DNA from: CBDDDW01 sp965226805
GTDB taxonomy: Bacteria > Chloroflexota > Dehalococcoidia > Lucifugimonadales > JAGWBF01
Length of the DNA stretch: 64,000 nt
Assembly: GCA_965226805.1 (NCBI GenBank)
Contig: CBDDDW010000023.1
Location: forward strand, 67,628-131,627
Direction of reading: 5' to 3'
Of the stretch, positions 35,070-43,338 are shown in pieces; positions within the stretch are counted from its first letter, which is position 1; every line of letters begins with the position of its first letter. The translations under genes and the position numbers were made by a program. The notes below the pieces were generated by a model. The model made no database searches, was not told the DNA's origin, and worked only from the letters and a program-made list of their open reading frames with translations.

Positions 35070-36875
35070 ATGTCACTCAAGCGGATGCTCATTGTCGTTG
35101 GACCACTCATATTGCTATTGGTGATAGCGGCGGCGTGTACCGGCGATACTGGACCCCGAGGGCCAGCCGGACCTGATGGGCCAGCCGGACCTCAAGGGGC
35201 AGCCGGACCTCAAGGGGCAGCGGGACCGGAAGGACCCCAAGGGGCCTCGGGAGCAGCTGGGAAGGCGGCGCCCACGCCTACTCCAAGGCCAACCGCCACA
35301 CCTACACAGGTGGCGGCGATGGTGACGCCAGAGGGCACCCTCAATATCGGCATCGCGGAGCTGGGGCCTTACGAGTCCCACATTAAGCTGGCGACCTATC
35401 CTCAGCTCATCCTTGTGATGCTGTCCGCTTACGAAGGGCTTGTCAGGAAAGACGCAATTGGCGATGTCCAGGGCGTCTTGGCCAGCAAATGGAGCGTCGC
35501 CGCCGATAACGTCACGTGGACCTTCGAGCTTCAGGAGGGGGTCCAATTCCAGGGCGGCTACGGGGAGATGACCTCCGAGGATGTACTCTTCTCCATGGCC
35601 GAGGCGGCGCAGAATCCCGTTGGAGGGTTCGCCGGGCGCATAGGGCAGCTGTGGGCGGACGCGTCGGCTGTGGGCGACCACGCCGTCAAAGTCGTAACCC
35701 CTGTTCCTGCCTGGGACATACTGGTGAACCTGCAAAGCCCTCATAATAACGGCACATATATCATCAGCAAGAAGCATGTGGATGCGGTCGGCGAGGACGA
35801 GGCCAACCGCGGAGTTGCCGGGACTGGCCCGTGGGAGTTCGCGGAGGCCCGTACCGGAGAGTTCTGGAAGTTCAACGCGGTGCAGGACCACTGGCGCCAG
35901 ACTCCCGCTTTTGCTGAGCTGGTCTTCCATGAGATCCCCGAGGAGTCGACACGGGTGGCCAACTTCGAGACTGGCAGGCTGGATACCTTTTACATGGATT
36001 TCGACTCCCTCCCTGCCGTTGAGAGAGTGCCAGGTGTCAAGTTTATGGTCCAGCCCGGGGCCATCCAGTCACACCTGGGCATGTATGGTTCCCACTATAG
36101 CAGGATGGACGCAGAATCTTTCGATCCCGATACTCTTCCATATGTCTCTCCCGATTCAGACCCATCCTCTGCGGCGTGGGAGAAGGCTCGCAAGGTACGC
36201 CAAGCCATGGCTATCTCCATAGACCGGGACCTGATCATAAAGGAGGTCTTACGGGGCTTTGGAGAGCCGGCCTTCCTATGGTACTGGATGGGCCACGAGC
36301 GTAGATCCCTCCCCAATTGGCAGTGGGAGTACAACCCTGACAAAGCCAAGCAGCTCCTCTCGGACGCGGGCTACCCAAACGGATTCGATTTGACTCTGAC
36401 TCTCGCCGTTCGCGGTGCACCCGGTGAGTCGGGCGCGTGCGAGGCTATAGCAGACATGTGGCGGCAGTTAGGCCTAAACGTCACCTACCAAGCTCCACCA
36501 TTCGGTACCTACTTCCCATCAGTCGTAGCGCGGGAATACAAAGGCGTAGCCTGCCACGCTGTTGGGCCTTTCGCAGAACCGGTCAACGGCTACTTCGCGA
36601 TTAACGTCGGCTCGAACGCTGGGAGCGGCGGCGCCGACCACCCTATAATGGACGAGCTGATACTTAGGGGCAACGATACTTTTGACATCGAGGAGCGCTG
36701 GAAAATCCAGACCGAGGTCGGCAAGTTCATGTTTGATAATGCGCTTGATATTGGGCTCTACAATGTGTCGAAAATATGGCCCCTGGGCCCCAAGATCGAT
36801 GACTGGTCAGACGATCTGGCGACGGGAGACCCCAGGCAGATAAGCGGGCTAGAGCACGTACCTCATCGGAGGTAG
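35070..36875 (+). CDS. Oligopeptide-type ABC substrate-binding lipoprotein with collagen-like tether
   Basis: A 601-residue extracytoplasmic solute-binding protein of family 5 (SBP_bac_5; DppA/OppA-like). The lipobox VIAAAC puts the lipid cysteine at 23. Residues 25-66 form 14 uninterrupted Gly-X-Y triplets such as GPRGPAGPDGPAGPQ, a collagen-like sequence, followed by a Pro/Thr linker to about residue 85. The binding domain then follows, with SKWSVAADNVTWTFELQEGVQF and NPDKAKQLLSDAGYPNGFD. The start follows GGAGGGTTGTTTAG. Two permease genes follow, but no ATPase. The collagen-like spacer is unusual and may form a trimeric stalk at the surface. Confidence 0.9.
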   Translation: MSLKRMLIVVGPLILLLVIAAACTGDTGPRGPAGPDGPAGPQGAAGPQGAAGPEGPQGASGAAGKAAPTPTPRPTATPTQVAAMVTPEGTLNIGIAELGPYESHIKLATYPQLILVMLSAYEGLVRKDAIGDVQGVLASKWSVAADNVTWTFELQEGVQFQGGYGEMTSEDVLFSMAEAAQNPVGGFAGRIGQLWADASAVGDHAVKVVTPVPAWDILVNLQSPHNNGTYIISKKHVDAVGEDEANRGVAGTGPWEFAEARTGEFWKFNAVQDHWRQTPAFAELVFHEIPEESTRVANFETGRLDTFYMDFDSLPAVERVPGVKFMVQPGAIQSHLGMYGSHYSRMDAESFDPDTLPYVSPDSDPSSAAWEKARKVRQAMAISIDRDLIIKEVLRGFGEPAFLWYWMGHERRSLPNWQWEYNPDKAKQLLSDAGYPNGFDLTLTLAVRGAPGESGACEAIADMWRQLGLNVTYQAPPFGTYFPSVVAREYKGVACHAVGPFAEPVNGYFAINVGSNAGSGGADHPIMDELILRGNDTFDIEERWKIQTEVGKFMFDNALDIGLYNVSKIWPLGPKIDDWSDDLATGDPRQISGLEHVPHRR

Positions 36876-36977
36876 GGGCCTGGAGAGGCCAAAAGAGAGG
36901 AGCAGGAAAACTGGTCCAGCTCCAATGGTGGCGGTGAGGTGAGTAGGCGCAGGTTTTAACTCTGCGAGGAGCATTGT

Positions 36978-37035
36978 TCGTGGCCAGCCTAGTCGTGGCT
37001 CTCAGCGTAGAGAGCCACGACTAGGCTGGCCACGA
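36978..37035. repeat. 26-bp perfect hairpin between binding protein and permease genes
   Basis: TCGTGGCCAGCCTAGTCGTG and the next six bases (36978-37003) pair perfectly with 37010-37035 around a 6-nt loop. It lies 100 bp after the binding-protein stop and 84 bp before the permease start. Such stems can stop 3' degradation or attenuate, giving more binding protein than permease. No T-run follows. Confidence 0.8.
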
Positions 37036-37118
37036 TGGCTTTTCGCGAAGAAGAGACGCCCGACCCGAGGGGGGTGGAGCGGTACGGCGGGTTAGTTACA
37101 TGCTGGTAGCACTGTAAT

Positions 37119-38036
37119 ATGCAACGATTCCTGATTCGTCGTCTCGTCGTAACCTTGATCACCCTCCTGGCGGTGTCCATTATCATATTCGCGATGGCCC
37201 GGGCGGCGGGAGACCCCAGGAATCTCTTGTTACCCATCTCAGCTACCCACGAACAGTGGGATGCGATGGAGAGGCAGCTGGGCCTGGACAAGTCGTTTGT
37301 TCATCAATACGCCATCTTCTTGAGAGACATGTTCAGGGGGGATTTCGGCGAGTCCATTCTTGAGGGCCGCCCTACCGTGGACGTGATCGCGGAGCGCATA
37401 CCGGCGACGTTCCAGCTTGGTGGCACTGCCTTTGTATTCTCGTTGCTGCTGGGAGTTCCACTGGGCATCCTATCTGCGGTGAAGCGGGGCAGCTTCCTCG
37501 ACCAGCTCGGGAAGATAGTGGCTCTCATAGGGCAGTCGGCGCCACCGTTCTGGCTGGGCATCATGTTCATCTTTTTCTTCGGCGTGAAGTTGGGCTGGGT
37601 ACCACCCTCAGGGCGCCAGGACTGGAACAGCATCTTTCTTCCGGCCATCACTCTTGGGTGGTTTTTCGCGGCAGCAAATCTGCGGCTGGTCCGTTCCGCC
37701 ATGCTGGATGTGCTGGACTCGGAGTACGTCAAGCTTGCCAGGGCCAAGGGAGTGTCCGGGCAGGCGATTATTTGGAAGCACGCTCTCAGAAATGCTTTGA
37801 TTCCGCCGTTAACGTTTGCGGGAATCACCCTGGGTAACCTGGTAGCTGGCGCCCTGGTTATAGAGACCGTTTTCGCCTGGCCCGGGCTGGGCCGACTGGC
37901 TGTCCTGGCCGTGCAGGCTTCCGACTACCCTCTGCTTCAGGGGGTAGTTATCACATTTACTTTGATTTATGTAGGGGCGGCTTTTCTCGTGGACGTCCTC
38001 TATGCGTACGTTGATCCCAGAATCCGTTATGGCTGA
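37119..38036 (+). CDS. ABC transporter permease, DppB/OppB-like
   Basis: A 305-residue membrane protein with about six helices. It begins MQRFLIRRLVVTLITLLAVSI, the usual N-terminal helix of DppB-type permeases. GLDKSFVHQYAIFLRDMFRGDFGESI lies in the extracytoplasmic loop, and the cytoplasmic EAA loop is EYVKLARAKGVSGQAIIWKHALRNALIP (about 206-233). It ends DPRIRYG. It forms the channel with the next gene product. Confidence 0.9.
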   Translation: MQRFLIRRLVVTLITLLAVSIIIFAMARAAGDPRNLLLPISATHEQWDAMERQLGLDKSFVHQYAIFLRDMFRGDFGESILEGRPTVDVIAERIPATFQLGGTAFVFSLLLGVPLGILSAVKRGSFLDQLGKIVALIGQSAPPFWLGIMFIFFFGVKLGWVPPSGRQDWNSIFLPAITLGWFFAAANLRLVRSAMLDVLDSEYVKLARAKGVSGQAIIWKHALRNALIPPLTFAGITLGNLVAGALVIETVFAWPGLGRLAVLAVQASDYPLLQGVVITFTLIYVGAAFLVDVLYAYVDPRIRYG

Positions 38037-38056
38037 GGGGAATCCTGGAAGAAACG

Positions 38057-39091
38057 ATGGCTAATGCTGACGTTGTAGTTTCAGCTCCACGCCTGGCCGG
38101 CTTCCGTATGGCAAAGCTTCTGCGCAATGCGAGGCGGCTGCCTATAATACCGGTGGCGCTCCTTTCGTTGGTCCTCGTCACGGGCATCATCGCCCCATGG
38201 ATATCGCCCCACAACCATGAGATTGGGAGCCTGGGAGAGAGAAATCAACCCCCAGCATGGTCTGGGCCGGTGACTGCGTTGAAAACGGCGGTCGAAGAGG
38301 TGGAGCTGGGGAAATGGCACCTCCAGGTCTCGTTGGAGGAGGCCAAGGAGATAAGAGAGGATGTCGCCGAAGGCGACCAGTTGCAAGTGGTGACCAGGGA
38401 GGCAGGAACTAGCAAATACCTGCTGGGGACGGACCACCTGGGCCGGGACATTCTTTCCCGAATCTTCTTTGGGGCGCGCATCTCCCTCATAGTGGCAGGA
38501 GTGACCTTGGGGGTTGGGGGGACCGTCGGGGTGTTGCTGGGACTGCTGGCCGGCTGGTACGGCGGGTGGGTAGACGATCTGGTCATGCGCCTGGTGGACA
38601 TCATACTCGCTTTGCCGCTGATTCTGGTGGCGTTAGTTTTGGTGGTTTCCCTGGGCCAGTCCTTTAACACCGTCATTCTGGTGTTGGCCCTTTGGGTCTG
38701 GCCGCGCTTTGCTCGGATGGTGCGGGGCGAGGTTTTGAAGCTCAAGACCATGGAATATGTGTCCATGGCGCGGGTGGCCGGGGCTTCTACCACTCGCATA
38801 CTGTTCGTACACCTGTTCCCCGGTACCATCAATACTCTCATAGTAGTAGCGACACTACAGGTTGGGATAGTCATACTGGTGGAGGCGACTTTGAGCTTCC
38901 TCGGAGCAGGGGTTCCACCACCCACACCGGCATGGGGCTCCATGGTGGCGGACGGCAGGGACAGTATTCGGGATGCATGGTGGATTTCCACCATGCCGGG
39001 AGTAGCCATCCTGCTCACCGTAATGTCTCTGAACCTGTTCGGCGACTGGCTGAGAGATACACTTGACCCGAAGCTGCGGCAGCAGCTGTAG
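38057..39091 (+). CDS. ABC transporter permease, DppC/OppC-like
   Basis: A 344-residue permease partner. After TM1 (about 28-50) a roughly 70-residue polar insert precedes the family motif LLGTDHLGRDILSRIFFGARISL. The EAA loop is EYVSMARVAGASTTRILFVHLFPG (about 234-257), and the end DPKLRQQL is typical. It follows the DppB-like gene by 20 bp. Genes for the DppD/DppF ATPases are absent from the operon and the window, so these must be supplied from elsewhere or the system is incomplete. Confidence 0.9.
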   Translation: MANADVVVSAPRLAGFRMAKLLRNARRLPIIPVALLSLVLVTGIIAPWISPHNHEIGSLGERNQPPAWSGPVTALKTAVEEVELGKWHLQVSLEEAKEIREDVAEGDQLQVVTREAGTSKYLLGTDHLGRDILSRIFFGARISLIVAGVTLGVGGTVGVLLGLLAGWYGGWVDDLVMRLVDIILALPLILVALVLVVSLGQSFNTVILVLALWVWPRFARMVRGEVLKLKTMEYVSMARVAGASTTRILFVHLFPGTINTLIVVATLQVGIVILVEATLSFLGAGVPPPTPAWGSMVADGRDSIRDAWWISTMPGVAILLTVMSLNLFGDWLRDTLDPKLRQQL

Positions 39092-39169
39092 ACAGGCTTT
39101 CCCCGGCGGAACTGGGAACCTGAGAGACTCTCCAGGGAAGCGGTCGTAGGCCTGATAGGGAGGGTCCAT

Positions 39170-39943
39170 ATGACGCGACTGAACAACAAAGTTACAGTCA
39201 TTACTGGCGCCAGCAGGGGAGTCGGAAGGGCCCTCGCGGTGGGATTCGCTGAGGAGGGGGCCATCGTGGTGGCCGCTGCCCGGACCCAACGCCCCGTCCC
39301 CGGTGGACCTGAGGGCTCCCTGGAAGAGACGGTACGTCGGATCTCGGAGGCCGGCGGAAGGGCGGTCGCCATATCCTGTGATATATCGGATGAGAGCCAA
39401 GTGAGGAACCTGGTGGAGCGCGCTCTGGCGGAAGTCGGCCCCATCGACGTGCTCATTAACAATGCGGGGATGTTGCTCGCTGGGCCCATCGACAAATTCG
39501 AAGCTGCGGCCTGGGATAAAGTAATGGCCGTCAATCTGCGCGGGGCCTTTCTGATGTGTAAATACGTCTTGCCAGGCATGATGGAACGGCGAAATGGAAA
39601 CATCGTCAATATCACCTCCCGCGGCGCCATCTGGGACGCACCCGAGAACCTCGCCTATGGGGCATCCAGGGCGGCCCTGAACCGTTTCACGCTGAACTTG
39701 GCGTTGGACATGAAGGCCTACAATATCGCGGTGAACGCCTTTAGTCCCGACAACCTTGAGTCGGCTCTGAACCCCGCCGATAACCCAAAGGACCTGTGGG
39801 CCGGGTCAGGAGACCAGTCGGGTAATGTACGGTTACCCCCGGAGGAGGGAGTTCCCCCTGTAGTGTGGCTTGCGCAGCAGAACGCCACGACATTTACCGG
39901 GCGTATCGTCTATCGGGCAGATTTTGGCAATACGTGGCCCTAG
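39170..39943 (+). CDS. Short-chain dehydrogenase/reductase with Arg in place of catalytic Lys
   Basis: A 257-residue SDR. The cofactor motif TGASRGVG is at residues 12-19, NNAG at 97-100, catalytic Ser at 150 (NITSRGA) and Tyr at 163. The expected YxxxK is YGASR, so Lys167 is replaced by Arg. The C-terminal region lacks the usual PGxxxT motif and reads SPDNLES. Activity may be altered. The ATG follows GGAGGGTCCAT. It lies 78 bp after the permease gene and may belong to that operon. Confidence 0.85.
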   Translation: MTRLNNKVTVITGASRGVGRALAVGFAEEGAIVVAAARTQRPVPGGPEGSLEETVRRISEAGGRAVAISCDISDESQVRNLVERALAEVGPIDVLINNAGMLLAGPIDKFEAAAWDKVMAVNLRGAFLMCKYVLPGMMERRNGNIVNITSRGAIWDAPENLAYGASRAALNRFTLNLALDMKAYNIAVNAFSPDNLESALNPADNPKDLWAGSGDQSGNVRLPPEEGVPPVVWLAQQNATTFTGRIVYRADFGNTWP

Positions 39944-39961
39944 GAACGCGAAAGCCGGAAG

Positions 39962-40762
39962 TTACTCCTTGCCACCTTTCAGAAAAGGCAACACCTCGGC
40001 GACGAAGGCTTCCGGGTCTTCGGTCGGGGGGTGGTGGCCCAGACCAGGCATCACTACTTTGCGGGCATTGGGGATATTGTGGACCAGCATATCTTCCCCG
40101 TCTCTTAGGGGGTCGACCTCACCGTAGAGGACCAGGGTAGGGGCCTTGATGTGATGGAGCCTCGAGACGAGGTCGTACCACGCCAGAGCCACTGTGACTT
40201 CGTACTTTGATCTCCCTGCCTTAGTGTATAGTTCGTCGAGCTTCTCCACCCATTCTGGCCGTGGGTCGGCAAAGGAGCCTCGGCTCTTGAGGAGTTCCGC
40301 GGTATTAGGCTTCGGCATTCCTCGATCATCGTAATCATTCCCGATGGCCTGTATCCGTTGCCGGGCGCCGCGGACATCCCACACAGGACATCCCACCAAG
40401 GCCAATCTGTTCACCCGCTCCGGATACCCCGCCGCCAGCTCCACTCCGATGGCTGCTCCGATTGATACACCCACAACGTGGGCCCTCTGGATACCCGACG
40501 CCTCTATAAAATGGGCCACAGACCCTACAACATCCTGCCAGGTGCAGTTGCTGGGCGGCTTGCTGGACTCGCCACACCCCAGCATGTCGAGAGCATAGCA
40601 GGAAAACTCTCTCCCCAGGGGCTCCATGATTTCTTCAAAGCCCCATATGGACTGGCCGTTGGAATGGAGGAGGATGACCGGAGGTCCATCGCCTTGCTTG
40701 ACAAAATGAATGCGTCCTTCAGGGACTGAGACGAATTCTCCAACCTCACGTATGGTAGACAC
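39962..40762 (-). CDS. Alpha/beta hydrolase
   Basis: A 266-residue alpha/beta hydrolase starting at GTG 40762 behind AGGAGGGCCC. The oxyanion region is VILLHSNGQS, the nucleophile elbow GVSIGAAIG has Ser100, the acid is in LYGEVDPLRDGED and the His in PGLGHHPPTEDPEAF. Length fits carbon-carbon bond hydrolases and esterases of the MhpC type. It converges on the SDR gene with 18 bp between the stops. Substrate unknown. Confidence 0.87.
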   Translation of the reverse strand: MSTIREVGEFVSVPEGRIHFVKQGDGPPVILLHSNGQSIWGFEEIMEPLGREFSCYALDMLGCGESSKPPSNCTWQDVVGSVAHFIEASGIQRAHVVGVSIGAAIGVELAAGYPERVNRLALVGCPVWDVRGARQRIQAIGNDYDDRGMPKPNTAELLKSRGSFADPRPEWVEKLDELYTKAGRSKYEVTVALAWYDLVSRLHHIKAPTLVLYGEVDPLRDGEDMLVHNIPNARKVVMPGLGHHPPTEDPEAFVAEVLPFLKGGKE

Positions 40763-40969
40763 GGGCCCTCCTTGCTGGCTGATGGCCTTGCGACCGGTCG
40801 GCGGTATTTTAAGAGAGCCCCTGAGTCGTGTCAAGTGCGCTCAAAGACTGGCTAAGACTCGACCGGCCGATTGACAGCGCTGGCGCATACCACTAGACTC
40901 TTGTTCGTCAAGAAAAGATCTTTTTCAAGGCGACGACTAGCCGCCTGGTCAGAGACACGAGCGCCAGCC

Positions 40970-42091
40970 ATGCCCATATACAGAATCGTATCATCAGACG
41001 ATCACGTTTTCGAGCCATCAGACCTGTGGACGACCAGAGTCGAGCATAGGTTCAGGGGCCGAGCGCCCCACATAGTCCGCATGGAAGATGGTGGAGATTG
41101 GTGGGTCTTTGACGGAATCACGGGACACGGTGCTGGATCTGGATCTCAGGTTGGTAGGAGATTCCAGGAGCCAGGAGAGCTGACTCGGACAGACACTTTA
41201 GAAAACGTTCGGCCAGGCAGCTACCTTCCCGATGAGCGTATAAAAGACATGGACGTGGACGGGGTGGACGTCAGCATCGTGTATCCGAGTGTTGGTCTCC
41301 TGCTGTACCGGCTACCCGATAGCGAGCTCCTGACAGCCCTCTTCAGGGCGTATAACGACTGGGTAGCCGATTACTGCAAACCCTTCCCGAAGCGTATTAA
41401 AGGTATCGGCATGGTGAATATTGACGACGTGCATGTCGGGATAAGAGAGCTGGAGCGCTGCTCCAAGATGGGGCTTGTAGGGGCGATGATCACTGTGTAT
41501 CCCCCAGAGGAAAAATCCTACGATTCCCCCGCATACGAACCCCTCTGGGCCGCGGCCCAGGACCTGGGTTTGCCCCTGAGCCTCCACACCGGCACAAACC
41601 GTCCCACTTCAAGCCAGCCCGTTAATACGCTCCAGTCTATGAAACCCTCCTTTATTTGCAACGTGGACCAGTGGGTTCGCTTGTCCCTTGCAGACATGCT
41701 GTTCAGCGGAGTCTTCGAACGCTATCCGGGGCTACAGGTAGGGTCGGTAGAGATGGAATCAGCCTGGGTCCCCCATTTTCTCGACCGTCTGGACTATACC
41801 TACTCTCAACGTCCTCAAGGAGATTCTTGGCACCGGTTCAACGAGGATATGCTCCCTAGCGACTATTTCCACAGAAACGTGTTCATTGGATTCCAGGAAG
41901 ATGCTCTGGGAATAAGAGATAGACATATCATAGGCGTAGATAATCTCCTGTGGGGCTCGGACTATCCTCATTTTGAGTCCACCTTTCCCAGGAGCCGCCA
42001 GATTCTTGAGGAGATTCTTGTGGGTTGCACCGAGGAGGAGAAGGCCAAGATCTGCGGGGGAAACGCCGAAAGAATATACCGCCTCGACTGA
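40970..42091 (+). CDS. Amidohydrolase-2 family protein 1
   Basis: A 373-residue member of the amidohydrolase 2 family (PF04909), which includes ACMSD and other metal-dependent decarboxylases and hydrolases. Start at ATG 40970 (MPIYRIVSSDDHVFEP), where SSDDHVFEP replaces the usual DxHxH metal site. DGVDVSIVYPS is a typical strand, LSLHTGTN supplies a further His, and WGSDYPHFESTFP (about 325) the catalytic Asp region. The upstream in-frame extension lacks family similarity. Paralogous to the gene at 46011. Possibly a decarboxylase of an aromatic or hydroxy acid intermediate. Confidence 0.85.
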   Translation: MPIYRIVSSDDHVFEPSDLWTTRVEHRFRGRAPHIVRMEDGGDWWVFDGITGHGAGSGSQVGRRFQEPGELTRTDTLENVRPGSYLPDERIKDMDVDGVDVSIVYPSVGLLLYRLPDSELLTALFRAYNDWVADYCKPFPKRIKGIGMVNIDDVHVGIRELERCSKMGLVGAMITVYPPEEKSYDSPAYEPLWAAAQDLGLPLSLHTGTNRPTSSQPVNTLQSMKPSFICNVDQWVRLSLADMLFSGVFERYPGLQVGSVEMESAWVPHFLDRLDYTYSQRPQGDSWHRFNEDMLPSDYFHRNVFIGFQEDALGIRDRHIIGVDNLLWGSDYPHFESTFPRSRQILEEILVGCTEEEKAKICGGNAERIYRLD

Positions 42092-42167
42092 ATGGCACGC
42101 ACGTACGACGCCAGGCGGTTCCTAAAGAGTCTTGGGAGATAGCACTCCAGGAAGGAAAACTGCAGGA

Positions 42168-43322
42168 ATGGCACCAGATCCGAACAGAATCGTCCAAAAG
42201 GCCGTCGATGTCGCAATAAGCGAACGCGGTGAGATCGGGATCCAGGTGGCAGCCTATTTGGACGGTAAGCTGGCCGTCGACGTCTGGGGCGGCCTCGCCG
42301 ATAAGACGACGGGAAGGAAGGTCGTCGGTGACACCCTTTTCCCGGTGTTCTCTGTCACCAAGGCCGTAACGGCAGTCGCGCTGCATATCCAGGCTGAGCG
42401 CGGCCTGGTCGACTATTATGAGCCCGTTGCGACTTACTGGCCAGAGTTCGGGGCACACGGGAAAGACAAGGGGACGCTGTACGACCTCCTCACGCATCGC
42501 ATTGGAGTCCCCCTTATGCCCCTCGGCACGACGCCGGAGTTAATGTGTGACTGGGACTGGATGGTGGGGCAAATCGCCGCCATGACGCCTCTGTTCGAGC
42601 CGGGGACCAAAAGCGCCTACATGGTTCGGACCTGGGGCTGGATAGTTGGAGAGGTGGTGCGTCGCACCGATCCGAAGGGGAGGCCCTTGGGCCAGTTCGT
42701 CCAACAGGAGATCTGCCAGCCGCTCGACATTGACAGTCTCTGGATTGGGATCCCCGAAGAGGTCGAGTCACGGGTGGCCAAGCTGACCAATATACCTCCG
42801 CCTCCTCCCGGCGCCCCGGGGATGCCGCCGGGTGTGCTGTACCCCCTTGCGGCGCCGCCTCACCTGGCGGCCGGCCAGGAGATTTTCGGCCGGCCAGACG
42901 TTCGGCGCGCGTGCATCCCAAGTTCAAACGGCATCATGAACGCGCGGAGCGAGGCCAGAGTCTGGGCGATGCTTGCCAACGGTGGTGAGCTCGATGGAGT
43001 CCGCCTGCTCTCGGAGGACCGGGTACGGCTGTTCAACGTTCGCCGTCCCCCCTGTGATTACGACCTTGTCCGAGGCGTTCCCCACGTTGGGACCATAGGA
43101 GGATTCCACCTTGCTGGTAGCGCAGGTATGGGGCCGATGGGGAACAACCCGCTCGCCTTCGGCCATAACGCCGCGGGGGGGTCGGTCGGATGGGCGGACA
43201 CCAAGTCACGGCTGGGTGTCGCCATTACCCACAACCGGATGATCTCGCACGGCCCGCCTCAAGAAAACCCCTTGGTGCCCATCGGAGACGCTGTAAGAGA
43301 GGCGTTAGGACTGCCGGCGTAG
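42168..43322 (+). CDS. Serine beta-lactamase-like hydrolase
   Basis: A 384-residue esterase/beta-lactamase fold protein (class C-like, PF00144). Start at ATG 42168. The nucleophile motif SxxK is S62-V-T-K65 in PVFSVTKAVTAVALHI. Tyr in SAYMVRTWGWIVGEVV serves as the second conserved motif, and HNAAGGSVGWADTKS near the end replaces the KTG-type motif. Such proteins hydrolyse esters or D-amino peptides. No signal peptide is present, so it is cytoplasmic. It follows the amidohydrolase gene by 76 bp. Confidence 0.86.
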   Translation: MAPDPNRIVQKAVDVAISERGEIGIQVAAYLDGKLAVDVWGGLADKTTGRKVVGDTLFPVFSVTKAVTAVALHIQAERGLVDYYEPVATYWPEFGAHGKDKGTLYDLLTHRIGVPLMPLGTTPELMCDWDWMVGQIAAMTPLFEPGTKSAYMVRTWGWIVGEVVRRTDPKGRPLGQFVQQEICQPLDIDSLWIGIPEEVESRVAKLTNIPPPPPGAPGMPPGVLYPLAAPPHLAAGQEIFGRPDVRRACIPSSNGIMNARSEARVWAMLANGGELDGVRLLSEDRVRLFNVRRPPCDYDLVRGVPHVGTIGGFHLAGSAGMGPMGNNPLAFGHNAAGGSVGWADTKSRLGVAITHNRMISHGPPQENPLVPIGDAVREALGLPA

Positions 43323-43338
43323 TGCCCGGCCCTTCCCT

